A DNA stretch of 64,000 nt. Source: Spizellomyces sp. 'palustris'. Taxonomy: Eukaryota; Chytridiomycota; Chytridiomycetes; Spizellomycetales; Spizellomycetaceae. Location of the stretch: the NCBI GenBank assembly GCA_006535965.1, contig QEAR01000012.1, forward strand, positions 1 to 64,000, given 5' to 3'. The notes below the pieces were generated by a model. That model did not search any database, was not told where the DNA came from, and saw nothing but the letters and a program-made list of their open reading frames with translations. The position numbers and the translations under genes are program-made. Positions 1-10,996 of the stretch are shown here, in pieces (positions within the stretch are counted from its first letter, which is position 1; each line of letters starts with the position of its first letter).

Positions 1-608
1 TGTGGTTAATTCAATTGGCTGCAATGCTACAAGTAAATGACATTTGTATTTTCCCGTAAGCTATGATCAAGATTGTCATATGATATTCATGTGACCGGAC
101 CACTATTGCCGCTTACGTCATCCATCTCGGCCTGCATCTCCGGTCCTTTGGGTCAACTCTAGACTAGGGAAATCTGCAGATGACCCCCACATCCAAAAAG
201 CACGCCGTTCCTTTTCTTGCTGATAGTAGTATACTCAAGCTGTGCTTGAAATCCCCATGACTGGTCAATACGGCTGCAATTGTTCATTAGTAGTCCGCCC
301 GTTGTCCTACTCCTGCAACGCATGTGTTCTCTGACGAACAACATATCGCACATAGACTAAGATAATACTACTGCTTACCCCGATCAAGCAAAGCCAAGCT
401 TGGGGTTACGGGTTACCGTTTTTGCTTTTGTATTCTTGCTTCGGATGACAATCATGAAAGGACTTTTCATATCCACCCAACTGTCGCTTACAAAGGCTCA
501 CTTTTGCAAAAACAGAATGGATTGAAGCATTTTTCCTGTAGGAGGGCTATCTTTTACACTGTTGCCACATGTTCGATTATGAACGATCAGTACATCATTA
601 AGATACAA
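1..608. other. No gene recognised (left edge)
   Basis: Short open frames occur on both strands, but none continues across plausible splice sites or resembles a family I know. It may hold the 3' flank of a gene outside the window and the 3' UTR of the channel gene that ends at 609. Confidence 0.5.
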
Positions 609-2726
609 CTAATAATTGAATTCATTGATATGCTCAAGAACCGCCAGGTCAATATCGTCGAATTCGCCTTCCTTCATGTTCGGCCTCATCGACATGAGCG
701 GCGGGATCATTCGTGCACCTCTCTTCGCGGCAGTGTAGTATAAACTCGTATACGTGTAGATGTATCGCCTCAGTAGCTGCCATGCTATCCATCGCTTGGC
801 GTAGTATCGAATCTTTGGGTTCCTCTCCAAAGTGCTCTTCAGGATCGCTAGGGGCAAGACATGAATCGTCACGTTGGTTAATGCCCTGCACTCGCTTTGT
901 TTAATATTTTCACGTAGAACAGTTCGCCCAAAGACGCTTCCGCTGCAGAAATATATCAGTGAGCGGAGAAATGAGAAAGAGCATGTCGCAAAGAAACTTT
1001 TTTTTTTACCTGGGATACACCCTTCCTTCGATTGCCACAATTCCATGTTCCAAGTAATAGATTCCCTCATACCCTTCAGTGAAAATGTGCGCATTCGCTG
1101 GGATGGTCCGAATCTCAATCCCGCGACAGAGTTCCTGCGTCATGGACGGCTCTCGGTCGATAAATGGTTCAAGGTAGGGTATTTGACCAATAAAATCAAC
1201 AAAGATCTCCATTGTAATAAACCCATGTAATTGGGTAGGGAGGTCTTTCAGAAGATTTGTGTACGCCTGGGTTGTGGCAGCAGCGAAATGGTCCGAGAGA
1301 TATTCGTGCACCTTGATCTTCAGTCTCTGGTCTAGCTTGAGGCGGTCGAACATCTCGAGGTAGTTATCTACTCGTAGATCATGTTCCCTCTGTACTCGAT
1401 TGGCGATACCTAATATGTTGACCAGGGAGCCGATCAAATACAGCGCTACTATATAGGATACAAACGTAGCAAAGAACGCATAGCCGGTCTCTCTAACGGT
1501 CGTTGGTGAGATGACCTCCCACTGGGGACCAACCAAGCTGAATGTAGATGAGCTCCAATAGACTGCCAAGACGTAAGCTTCCCAGGGTGAGATGTCTGTA
1601 AGAGTTACGTTGGCGTAATCCGCGTAGTGTGATAGCCATCCTGGAGGATCCGTTGGAGCGTTTGGTTCGTCCGCCAAACGGTACCCGCATGCAAGCCAGT
1701 GGATGACGAACATGATGATGATGCAATACTATATGCGTTGAATCAGTCAACTTATAAATTTTCAGAACCTCTCTATTCAACCTACCTGGAGGATCTTCAA
1801 TGTCGCATAACGTAAGTTTATATATACTTGCCATTGTTTCAATTTGCGGCTGGCCCGAAGGACTCGAAGCAGTTTCAGCAGACGCGCAAGTCGTAAAAAT
1901 CGTAAAAGTCTCAATTGACTCAAGTTTTTCTTTCCCCCTCCTTGACCCATGTTCAAAAGCTCGAACGGTATTACGGATACCAAGTCTATAAGAAACCACG
2001 ACTTCATGTACCGCAGCAGAATTGATTTGCCGTCTCGGACGAGTCTCCCCGTTTGAGAATCGCGATAGGGTGTCCGGATTTGGACGAACATATCAATGAA
2101 GAAGACGAGGTCAACCAAGCGGTTGATCAAGAACATGATATTGATTGAGTTGTCGGACGCGATGAATCTGTTGCCAAAAGCAGTGATAAGTTTTGATTCG
2201 AAAACAAGATAAACAGCCAGTATGTCTCCAGTCCTACTTACGCAGTCTCGAAGGGTGTGACCGATGCTGTGAAGATAAGCAAGATTAAGGATAGCATATC
2301 CCATCGCTTCAGAAAGTGTGACGTTAAGTCAAATATTGGGAACAATCCTTCGCTTTTTACGAAAACATTGTAGTGGGGCTCCTTCTCTCGATGATCAATG
2401 AGATATTCCGGCAAATTCACAAAGTCTTTCTGGGCCACCCTCCACCGATGTAACTTTCCATAATGGACCTGCTGCAAAAAATGTCCGGCGGGGACCACCA
2501 TGGTCTCCGGCTCATCTTCTGGCACAAGAATGTCCAGAGCATAAGTTAGCCGTTCGTACAAACTCCGCTTCGTGAGCCTTTCGATCTTCTGGTGAGTTTC
2601 TTTTGGAGATAGATCTTCTTTCTTGGACTTGCTTGGCCGCTTGTTTCGTGAAAACCGTCCAGGAAGATTCATGGCCGAATCAGGCGATAAGCTTATGCTG
2701 GGGGTGAGCTCATTCCTGGACGACAT
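609..2726 (-). CDS. Voltage/cyclic-nucleotide-type cation channel with atypical pore
   Basis: Plasma-membrane six-helix channel of the KCNH/CNG/HCN superfamily. Four exons are supported: 2726-2242, 2167-1786, 1728-1010 and 942-609, all with GT-AG junctions that keep the frame. An N-terminal cytosolic region of about 140 residues leads into S1 (LSLILLIFTASVTPFE). The S4 sensor has regularly spaced Arg/Lys (RLLRFLRLARLLKLLRVLR). S5 contains the HW pair typical of EAG/CNG channels. The pore loop reads STFSLVGPQWEVISP where family members have GYGD, GFGN or CIGYGR, so the canonical filter is missing. A C-linker and a cyclic-nucleotide-binding fold follow. Its phosphate-binding cassette (FGRTVLRENIKQSECRAL) lacks the usual FGE glutamate and the Arg-Thr/Ser-Ala arginine, so cAMP/cGMP binding is doubtful. 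The ATG at 2726 is the first in frame. The family call is firm; ion selectivity and gating cannot be read from sequence. Confidence 0.85.
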
Positions 2727-2990
2727 CTTCCGACAGTCACTATCGGAAACGTGGTCCCGAGCTGCGTACTATTCGAAAAGCGTCTGCTGTACTCTTTTAT
2801 ATGGTGAAAACCGGGCTACATAATATTTTACAGAAGGATCGCTTATACCCTAAATTCCATGGTTTCGCTTAGGGGGCAACCTACTAATGTTTACCCACTT
2901 TGCTCCGACTGCTTACATCAGCTATGACTCACTCAACATGGAGGCAACTTTCCTGGTAGGCTGAAGGTGAACCTGCTAAAAGGAACTGAA

Positions 2991-5767
2991 ATGCTGCGTT
3001 TTAAGCGGTCCGCGCCTGCAGCGGCTCCTTCGCCACCCAAGCTGGCAAAGGAGCTGAGGAGGATCCATTTTCGCAGAGCTATCGGGTATTACCTGCAGAA
3101 AGTAATTTCTTCGTCCAGGTGGGGTCTTGCAACCTGTTCAACTATGGGCTCCTAAAGGACTATGGAACGATTGTTCCGACCGTAAGGAAATAACAGTACT
3201 AATGGATTGCAATGATTAGTTGGATATTTTACGTTGTTGGACTCTTTTGGTTGCTTCTCTTGCCCCGAGACGAATTCCATCACATCGCGCGGGTCGACGA
3301 AAATGCCTTGCTACCAGGGCAGGTGAGTGCGCTATTGTATGAGCGTGCTTTCAATTGCATAGTGTAGGCAATAATCAAGTGATATGTGTCGGCAGACTTC
3401 GAAATATTTTGGCGATCTTGACTTATGGGTGGCCACTAGCTATCGAGATCAGATACGAACAATGGGAGACCCCTCCAAGAATGTGTCCGGGTACGTATCA
3501 GATCTTGCTACTAGTGGGGAAAGGGATAATGCGGCGCTTTGTTCCTGGTCAACGTGATCTTAGCACTTTGTGCATCTCATTCTCATCTGGAGACGGTTGA
3601 GCTTATCAAGATCTCTTTCAACTAGGCACGCAGAATTCATTGAGCAGGAATTTCGCAGCTTTGGGTTGGATGCGTCAACTCAGAACTTTCTACATGCACG
3701 CCATGATGAAATAGTTTCCGGAGCAAACGCTTACGCGGTTTTTCGTGCTCCCCGAGGTGATGGGACAGAGGCAATTGTCATATCTGCACCGTGGCTAATG
3801 GAAAATGGCGCCGGTAAGCGCTTTCTCTCCATGCATATTCCTAATTCTCGTACGGATTTCACCGAGTCGTCTTTGTTTTCTTTTTTTTCTTTCAGTAAAT
3901 GCCGAAGGCGTCAGTTATGTATTGGCGTTTGCGAAGTTTGTGACAAGTAAGCATCAGACATTCCATTCTTTTATGCGCAATTAACTTTACCTAAAGCAAA
4001 CCCCTAGGATTTTCGCATTGGGCCAAAGACTTCATATTTTTGGTGACACATCCCAGTCCGATTGGAACTCAAGCATGGCTCGAAGCCTACCATGGCGTCC
4101 AGAGCGACCTTTCATCATGTGAGTTCCTCTAACGTGGTAGATGATATCCATCGGTTTATCGGCTAAAGAACGATCGCCACTTCAGGGTTGCAATACGATC
4201 CGCTTGACAGACACGGGGGTGTCATTCATGAAGCTATTAATTTGGAATTCGATGGTAACGGAGAGTATTCAGCGGTGGGAATCCTTGTAGGTAAAATACT
4301 CTAGAATGTTTTGCCGATCAAAGTCGTCCATACGTATTAAAATTATCTTTTCATCTCAGATGGTTTGAATGGCCTACTGCCAAATGCCGATCTGGTCACC
4401 ACCGTGGTCCGATGTGCGCAATATGAGGGACTCCCTGTTGGAATTCACAATGTTGTCTCACCGAATAAGTTTGACGATAACTGGACCAGCTACGTCCATA
4501 AGGCGGACGTCATTTTTGAATACATGAAAAGCCAGGCTCTTGGCGTTCCTACTGCAAGCCATGCGTTATATGCGAGGTATGGCATCTGGATAATACAAGA
4601 ATCCGATCCGATCCTGATATAGTTCTAGATATCACATTGAAGCCATGACAGTAAGGGGTCTACATGATGTGAAAGGGACCCAATACCCGATCACTGGGCA
4701 CCAGATTGGACGGTAAGGCTGGGATACTTTCTAGCTCCGTGAAATTGCATATGCTTATGATTTTTGTTTAGAGCAATTGAATCAGCTTTGAGAAGCTTGA
4801 ACAACTTGCTTGAAAGACTCCATCATGCGTATTGGTTCTATATCATGCCCACTGCCCAGTCTTTCATTCCATTATCGGTCTATATCCCGCCTGTCATTCT
4901 ACTCTCTGTGACGTTAATTATTGAGGTATGAAGTAAAGTGACGAATCGTGAATTCGCAACAATTGATTGTAGTCTCATGGGCAGTCACTGGCGATGTGGT
5001 GGGCGTCCGGCGACCTCCGTCAAAGTCCACCGGCACGACCAAACTTGATTAAAGGAACGGAATTTGCTGATCACCCGGCCGACATGTCGGCATTCAATAT
5101 CCGTATCCGCCCTTTGTTTTTACCGGTCGTGACTCTAGTCCTGTGTCATGCGGCGGGAGCAATTGCGTTTTACCTGGCACCTACTGTGCGGTTTATGGCG
5201 CTTATTGGGGAAATTAATGTACGTAAGGATTTTTTGCTTGAATAAGGTTATTTGCGTATGCTCATTCAGTCTATCGTCATTTTGTAGCCATTTAATATGG
5301 CAGCAACCGTCGTAGTCGTTACAGCGACTATCTACAGCTTTATGATCCCAACTCTGCAGCGAATGATGGAGGGTTCAGGTGCAAGCACGGCAACCACCGC
5401 ACCCGCATGGATGATCTTAAAATGCTTGGGATGTGCGGAGCTCGGCGGAGCATTAATTGCATTATCAACGTTAAATCCAAGCCTCTCGGTATTCCTCGCC
5501 ATTCCCAGCGTACCAGCGTTTCTCCTCGCGAGGCCAACTGAAAGTCATTACCGCTTTCTGTTGAACGTGGCGGCTGTTACCTTGGCATCCCCGATTGGTT
5601 TGCTAGGTATTATGTCACTATGGGAGGGATTGGACGTTGCGCAAGGTGTTGCTGGCAAAGTTGTAGATGGGTGGACATTGTATGGCGCTTGGTTGTTGCC
5701 GTTCATCTGTTTTGTGTACTGGCCTATGAATATGGTGGCCAATGTAATTATTGGTATGGAAGAGTGA
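2991..5767 (+). CDS. GAA1: GPI transamidase component GAA1
   Basis: ER-membrane subunit of the GPI transamidase, which attaches GPI anchors to proteins with a C-terminal signal. The first transmembrane helix ([15 protein letters not shown]) is followed by [10 protein letters not shown], matching the family's 'ISENALMPGQ' segment, and then a luminal M28-peptidase-like domain with [14 protein letters not shown] and [13 protein letters not shown]. Several C-terminal membrane helices end in the last exon (about 5288-5767). Clear junctions include 3322/3323 and 3513/3514 (approximately), with introns of about 50-90 nt. The first exon is uncertain. I favour ATG 2991 giving a basic N-terminus, spliced at 3085 to 3220, which joins RRAIG to WIFYVV in frame. 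Alternatively translation starts at ATG 3212 directly before the helix. It is convergent with the phosphatase gene, with 104 bp between stops. Confidence 0.88.
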
Positions 5768-5871
5768 TTTTTAGATGATGACTATTTGTGCACAGGAAAA
5801 TTATCAGATGCTTGTATCAGATAAATAATAGTTTAAAGCTGCCAAACCCATTATACTAATCCTTTCATTGT

Positions 5872-8800
5872 CTATGAACCTTGTCCAAATAACTGTACGA
5901 GCTCAGGGTTCAACTTCCTCGACCCGGTTCCCTGCTGTGCAGTACTTTCCGTGGAGTCAGGGAACCCGCCAGTCGCGACATCCATGGAAGGGTTTGTGCT
6001 CCTGGGTGGATCCAAGAAAGGGTTATGCTTACTTGCCGACACGGATGAAGACACAGTGTATGATCTTGGTGTTGCAGACGCTGACTGCGGGGGTCGGTTG
6101 AAGGTGTTTGAAGGGACGGTGAAGGAGCGGCCAGCCGGATGCAGTTGGGGGGCCAGAGGTTGTTGAGAGGTAGTGGATGACGTGGACTGGGATGGGAATG
6201 CGTAAAACGGGTTCTGCATTGAGCAGCTATGAATCTAATGTTCTCACTGTTTATGAGGGATAACCAACACGAACCTTGCCGTCACCTTCCCGAGGTATCC
6301 ATGCATCATCAATTTGTCGTTCCCACCATTTATAGGTATCAGATGATGGAGGAGGTAATGAAGAATCGAGGCTTTTGTTTGGTGGAAAGGAATCGGGTCG
6401 TGCTGGTGGGAAAGAGTCACGGAAACCGAGAGCAGCACCCACGCTCGTGGGTGCGGCTTTACGGAACTGTGATGTTAGCGTGCAGCCATTAACGTTAATC
6501 AGCTGAAACACTTACGTGTTATCTCGGGAAAGATGGATGCTTGCTGCGGTTGTGGATTTGTATCCTCCGCGAGGTCGATAAGGAGTCCTGTGGATGGTGG
6601 CCGCTGGACCTTTGGCGGTGGACCTTGTGGTCGGACGGGCAAAGGTGGTGGTAGATCTTTGCTGGCCATTTTCTCCTTATATATCTCCTTTTGAAGTACA
6701 TCTCTTCGATCTCGGTCAATAATGATACTGTCTAGTTCAAACACCGCTCGCACGGGTCTGTGGTCGGATATGAGACTTTCTCCCCTGGCATACTCCCGCA
6801 ATTGTATATGTCGACCTTTGAAAAGTATACGGTCCGTCCATGCCGGTGCGCGAGCCTTTTCGCTCGTGTCATAGATGGTCGTACCATTGTCATACTTGTA
6901 GGTCGGATCAAAGGTTATAGCGCCCTCCTGGTAGGCTTCAAATGCGCCACCAGACGCTCGTTGCTCATTGAGTTGGTCATTGAGGTACAAGTAGTCGAGC
7001 TCTTTGCGGCTCACCCGCCTGCGAACTTCTTCGTTTGGAGCATTGATCCGGTAGTTGAAGTCACCGAACCAGAAAGTCATATCATGCTCTGCTAATCTCC
7101 GTCCACGGAAATTCAGTCCGTCATGGATTGTCCAGTAATCTCGGTTTCGTTCATCCACATTACTCTGACCGGCCGCCAAATGGGCAGTAACCAGAGCGAC
7201 GCTGGTATCATTGACGCTAAAACTGATACCTATGCCACCTTTATTGGCGGCCATGCCTCCCAGACCGGTCTTTTTGGTAGAGCTTTCCACATGCCGAATC
7301 ATGTTTACCGAATCTGCGCGGACAAAGACAAAAATGCCCAGCGCTACCAAGTGCAGTGACCGCAGGAGGACATAATTTGCTCCAGGTCGTCCGTTTATTG
7401 CTCGCATCAAAGTGGCTTCCCAGTCGAGTCGCAGCTTATTTGTATCAGCCGATATATACTAAACTGATTTTAATTGCTCTGGTGTATTGACGTAGCTCCA
7501 TAGCAGACATGTCATACCTGACCAGGTGTAAGCTCAATAAGCTCCTGAATTCCTATCGCGTATAAATGTGGAAACTCGACTAAGATCCACGCGTTACCGT
7601 TTAGCTGAAGCTCCGAGATGGTTTTGGACCGAACATCAAGTCACCTTTATCTGATTTTAACCACGAATCCATGTTCTCCCCACGACCGTGCTTCCCATTA
7701 ACATTCCACGTTCCTAGGAACATCGTGACGCGAGCGGAAGACGAATACTATAGGCAGATGCATTTGAGTATTGCTGATAAAACCTGAGCATGAGGACAAC
7801 GGAACGTACCTCTGGCAGGCTGCAAGACGCGAGGAATCAAAAATAGCTGGTTAGCGCCCTCATCCTGCGGATGCGCCGAATATTGGAGCATACCGTTTGT
7901 GCATCTCCTTCGCCACCGCATCGTGCAATGGATTCCGCAGAAGGACAGTGTCAGCATTTGCGAGCTTTCCAAGGAGTAGATCGATCGCTTCTTGTCTGAG
8001 GTGGCCGAAAATTGAGTTATGCGTGCGACGATCGGTGTGGTGGCCTAACGTACCTTGTTTTGTCTTGGAAGTTGTTAATATAGAATCGATTGACCGATTT
8101 GGCAGCGTCGTCAAGAAAGCCTGTACATTTACGTTATAGTTGCATGGTCGCAGTGCAAATTGTAGTCCAAGAAAGCGGACTTGCCTAACACGGTTGACTT
8201 GCCCTTGCGGGTGTAGGATGACTTTAATGCACCGGTGCCCGCTAAATATTTATGTTAAGCGAGCCCAGCCCAAAGTGAAGACCGGTATTTCAGAGTGACC
8301 TCACCGTATATCTTGCTCAGCCAATCTCCATTCTATTATGAAATAGATTAATCGACGAGGTAAGAGTGAATGGTTACATCTTCTATGCACTTCACTGTAC
8401 ATCAGCCCAAAGTCCATTAAAAAGTAGCGCAAAGTTCTCTTCTTCGATCGGGGTAAAGCGGCGATCAACCTGCCTCAAATACCCTTCCAAAGCATGTCGA
8501 GCCAATCGCCTGCGGAAAAAGGACAGGTAAGAGAGCAGTTTGATCTTACGTACTCTTGTCAAAAGCATACGTTTGCACAACATTCGTTCTGTCAAGGCAA
8601 TCAAGGCAGTTTGTACGCACAACGCCCTGCTGATTGAAGATCGTACTACCACCATCTCCATCCGCTAGGAAGTACGAATAGTCCTCTAAAGGTCGTCGGA
8701 GCAAAGCCACTAGCTCGCTCAACTATTCCACAGTGCTATTAGGATGCTGTAAGGGTCTTCAGACTCGAAGCAAAATTTACCCGTTCGTAGCCATCTCGTT

Positions 8801-10441
8801 TTATAATGGCATGAAAATCAAACTCCGTATATGCAAGAGCATCGCTAAGATCAATCATCTTAGATATGCTCTGGCGGAACAGCTCACTGAGCATCTGCTC
8901 ACTCGAGCCATCTTTTTGTCCTAACAGGTTGATTACATGGATTTTGTTATATCGCGATATCAGTTCCTAATCGCATACGGTGAGGACAAGTTCGGTTGTC
9001 AACGTCAACATGGTGTAGGTTACAGAAAGATAGTACCTCAAAGTGCTTCCTTGTCGCCGGAGCAGAAGACTCTGCTCCCCTCGATATTGTTACTTTATGC
9101 GTCATCTAGAGGATAATCGTCAAAAATGCCCATAGCCCAGGTTTCTTTCAATACACAAACCTGAATCCCCGTTTGCTCCCAAAACACTGCATGCACGTGT
9201 AAATAGGACGTAATTGCCCGTCAGCAAAAGTTGAAGGCAGCTATGTAAAGCCGCCACTGTACCTGGCACTGTGATAAGAAGCATGTGAGAATTGCATTTA
9301 TGTAAAAGGTAACTGCTCAACACAACATCCCGTACCACTTCCACGAATCTGAAGGAACGAAAAGGTCGAATGCGCGCTATATAGAAGAAACTCCGTCTTA
9401 ACGGGAAAGAGACAATATGGGGTGTGTGAGATTTTCAGGGCCAACATCATGGGGGGGGGGGGGGGGGAATTCTGCGTCGTACCTCGACAAAATTCGAAAC
9501 ATGTCCATCATCGTTCACCCCTCTCGAAAGTAAACGGGTCCCAGCTCTCTTGCAGCTAAGGCGCGATATCACAGCCATTCGACATGGTAAATTACCGATT
9601 GTGAAGTCAACCATCCCGACATAACCCTGAATGGCCAAGACCAGTAAACCTCCCGCATCAAGGTCTTCTCTCTCTGGAGCTGACAGTTCCTGCTCCCTTA
9701 TCTGCAGCAATCCACTCAACAAGTGCTTGTTCCAGACAAAGTGAGCATCCGCATTGTCAAAAATGCTCACAGCCGATCCCCCCTGCTGAACATCCACCGA
9801 TCGCTTCTGTGCCGACCGGGTCAGATCTAATGTTGGGCTAAAGTAGAACGAACCGGTAGACAGCAGCTTGATAAGAGGTTGGCACGGATGTATCGTCGCC
9901 ACAGATGTTTCGTCTGGATTTCCTTCAATGGCTAAAGTTTGAGCCGAAAGATCATATCTATCGGAGAGGAGCGAGTAGAAGGCAACTCTCTGAATGCAAT
10001 ATACCGGTGCACTCTCAAGGTCGCCAACCTGTTGAATACCCCAGCATCAATAGGAGCCGTCGTCCGTAAACAAACAAGAGGTATCTCCCACCTTGGTGGC
10101 TTCTGTAACAATTCCAATGAAAAGGTCTGGTGCAAGGAAAATGATACATTCGCAGTTGAATATGGATCAAATATCTGCCTTTAGGCAACAAGGTCTTCCA
10201 AGTGCTTACCATTGCCGACTTGCACCAAACCAAGGCAGCCAAAGACGGGCCGCGCTTGGAGCAGCTCAAAGGTTGAAAAATCAAGAGTATCCGACGGCTG
10301 GAAGCGGGCCGTCGACCTTGTTCTAGCGCTACCTTCTATGCATTCGAATACCAATGCTGTCTGTGATACATTCACAGCCGGGCGGAGAACAACAGTGCGC
10401 GGATTGGAGCGCACAAAGACGATTGACTGTCTATCGCTCAT
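5872..10441 (-). CDS. Synaptojanin-type Sac1/inositol polyphosphate 5-phosphatase
   Basis: Two-phosphatase phosphoinositide enzyme (synaptojanin; yeast Inp52/53 family) acting in endocytosis and actin control. The start is ATG 10441. The Sac domain spans about 10441-7900 and includes SRLSCKRAGTRLLSRGVND, SFLQIRGSVPVFWEQ and the catalytic CLDCLDRTN, so the Sac phosphatase looks active. The 5-phosphatase domain (about 7740-6700) has MFLGTWNVNGK, GIQELIELTPGQ, GGMAANKGG, WFGDFNYRI, PAWTDRIL and SDHRPV, all the signature motifs. The C-terminal tail (to 5872) is Pro/Ser-rich with two NPF motifs, typical EH-domain ligands of endocytic adaptors. The gene is split into more than 12 exons. These include a 6-nt exon at 9263-9268, a 10-nt exon at 7810-7819 and a GC-AG intron at 8121-8184. 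An intron also holds a 17-G run. Assignment is secure; a few junctions are by-eye. Confidence 0.9.
7810..7819 (-). other. 10-nt micro-exon in the synaptojanin gene
   Basis: The minus strand reads CTTGCAG, then CCTGCCAGAG, then GTACGT. This exon links the Sac domain end (KEMHKR) to YSSSARVTMFLGTW of the 5-phosphatase in frame. Extending the exon in either direction meets stops or the wrong frame. Flanking introns would be about 72 and 62 nt. Confidence 0.6.
9263..9268 (-). other. 6-nt micro-exon in the synaptojanin gene
   Basis: Reading the minus strand, TTATCACAG is followed by six bases TGCCAG and then GTACAG. Including it joins GGA AGT G | TG CCA G | TG TTT TGG, giving RGSVPVFWEQ, the conserved Sac-domain sequence. 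Skipping it would drop Val-Pro but keep the frame. The flanking introns would be 67 and about 76 nt, normal for this window. Confidence 0.75.
9451..9467. repeat. Run of 17 G within an intron
   Basis: Uninterrupted mononucleotide run just after a synaptojanin donor site (pyrimidine run on the coding strand). Its length may be a sequencing or assembly estimate. Confidence 0.9.
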
Positions 10442-10996
10442 GTTGACTTTTGGTGAAGGCGAGAAGCGGTTCAGATTTCATGCACCAAAATCTATCTAGC
10501 CGTTCGGTTTATTTGCGATAGCTTGGGGTATGTGATTTCTGCATTCCAAATGAGATTCGTTCGCGATTTCGTCACCAAAGAAGCGTTTCGGAGAAGAAGC
10601 CCAACTCAGATTTACCGAAATTTATATTTGGAATCTTTCAATCAGAAATCACTTGCATTCGTTCCAAAATCTTTAGCTTTTTTTACAATGCTGCTCTATA
10701 AGAAATACGAGGATAGCTATCATGCACAAGTCGATGCTGACATCTCCTAGTTGCTTGCTAGTAGCATCCTCGGTCGATATCCTTGTTGTTAAATACATAA
10801 AGTTCGTTATTCATGGGCTAAACCAATATTAGGTCACATGACACTTAATGGCACAGTTTTGGAACATCAAAACAAGGCATTTCAACTGCCGCTTTTTGTC
10901 CCAACCGCCCTTCGTTGTCGTTTTTGTTTTTTTTGACACTTGCCTTTGGCGTCTGCCCGACTTGCTTTCCGGGTGGCAGCCCCGTCCCCAGAGACA
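10442..10996. other. Divergent intergenic region
   Basis: Shared upstream region of the synaptojanin gene (-) and the PacC-like gene (+). A 75-codon open frame at 10523-10750 is biased by AT-rich repeats of TTC/AAA codons and looks like no family I know. No core promoter motif stands out. Confidence 0.5.

Noticed and set aside
9451-9467. G17 run as a possible quadruplex or regulatory element
   Set aside because: A single mononucleotide run in an intron; likely simple slippage or an assembly estimate.
10523-10750. 75-codon open frame between two divergent genes
   Set aside because: No homology, no supporting splice structure, and base composition like the surrounding noncoding DNA.
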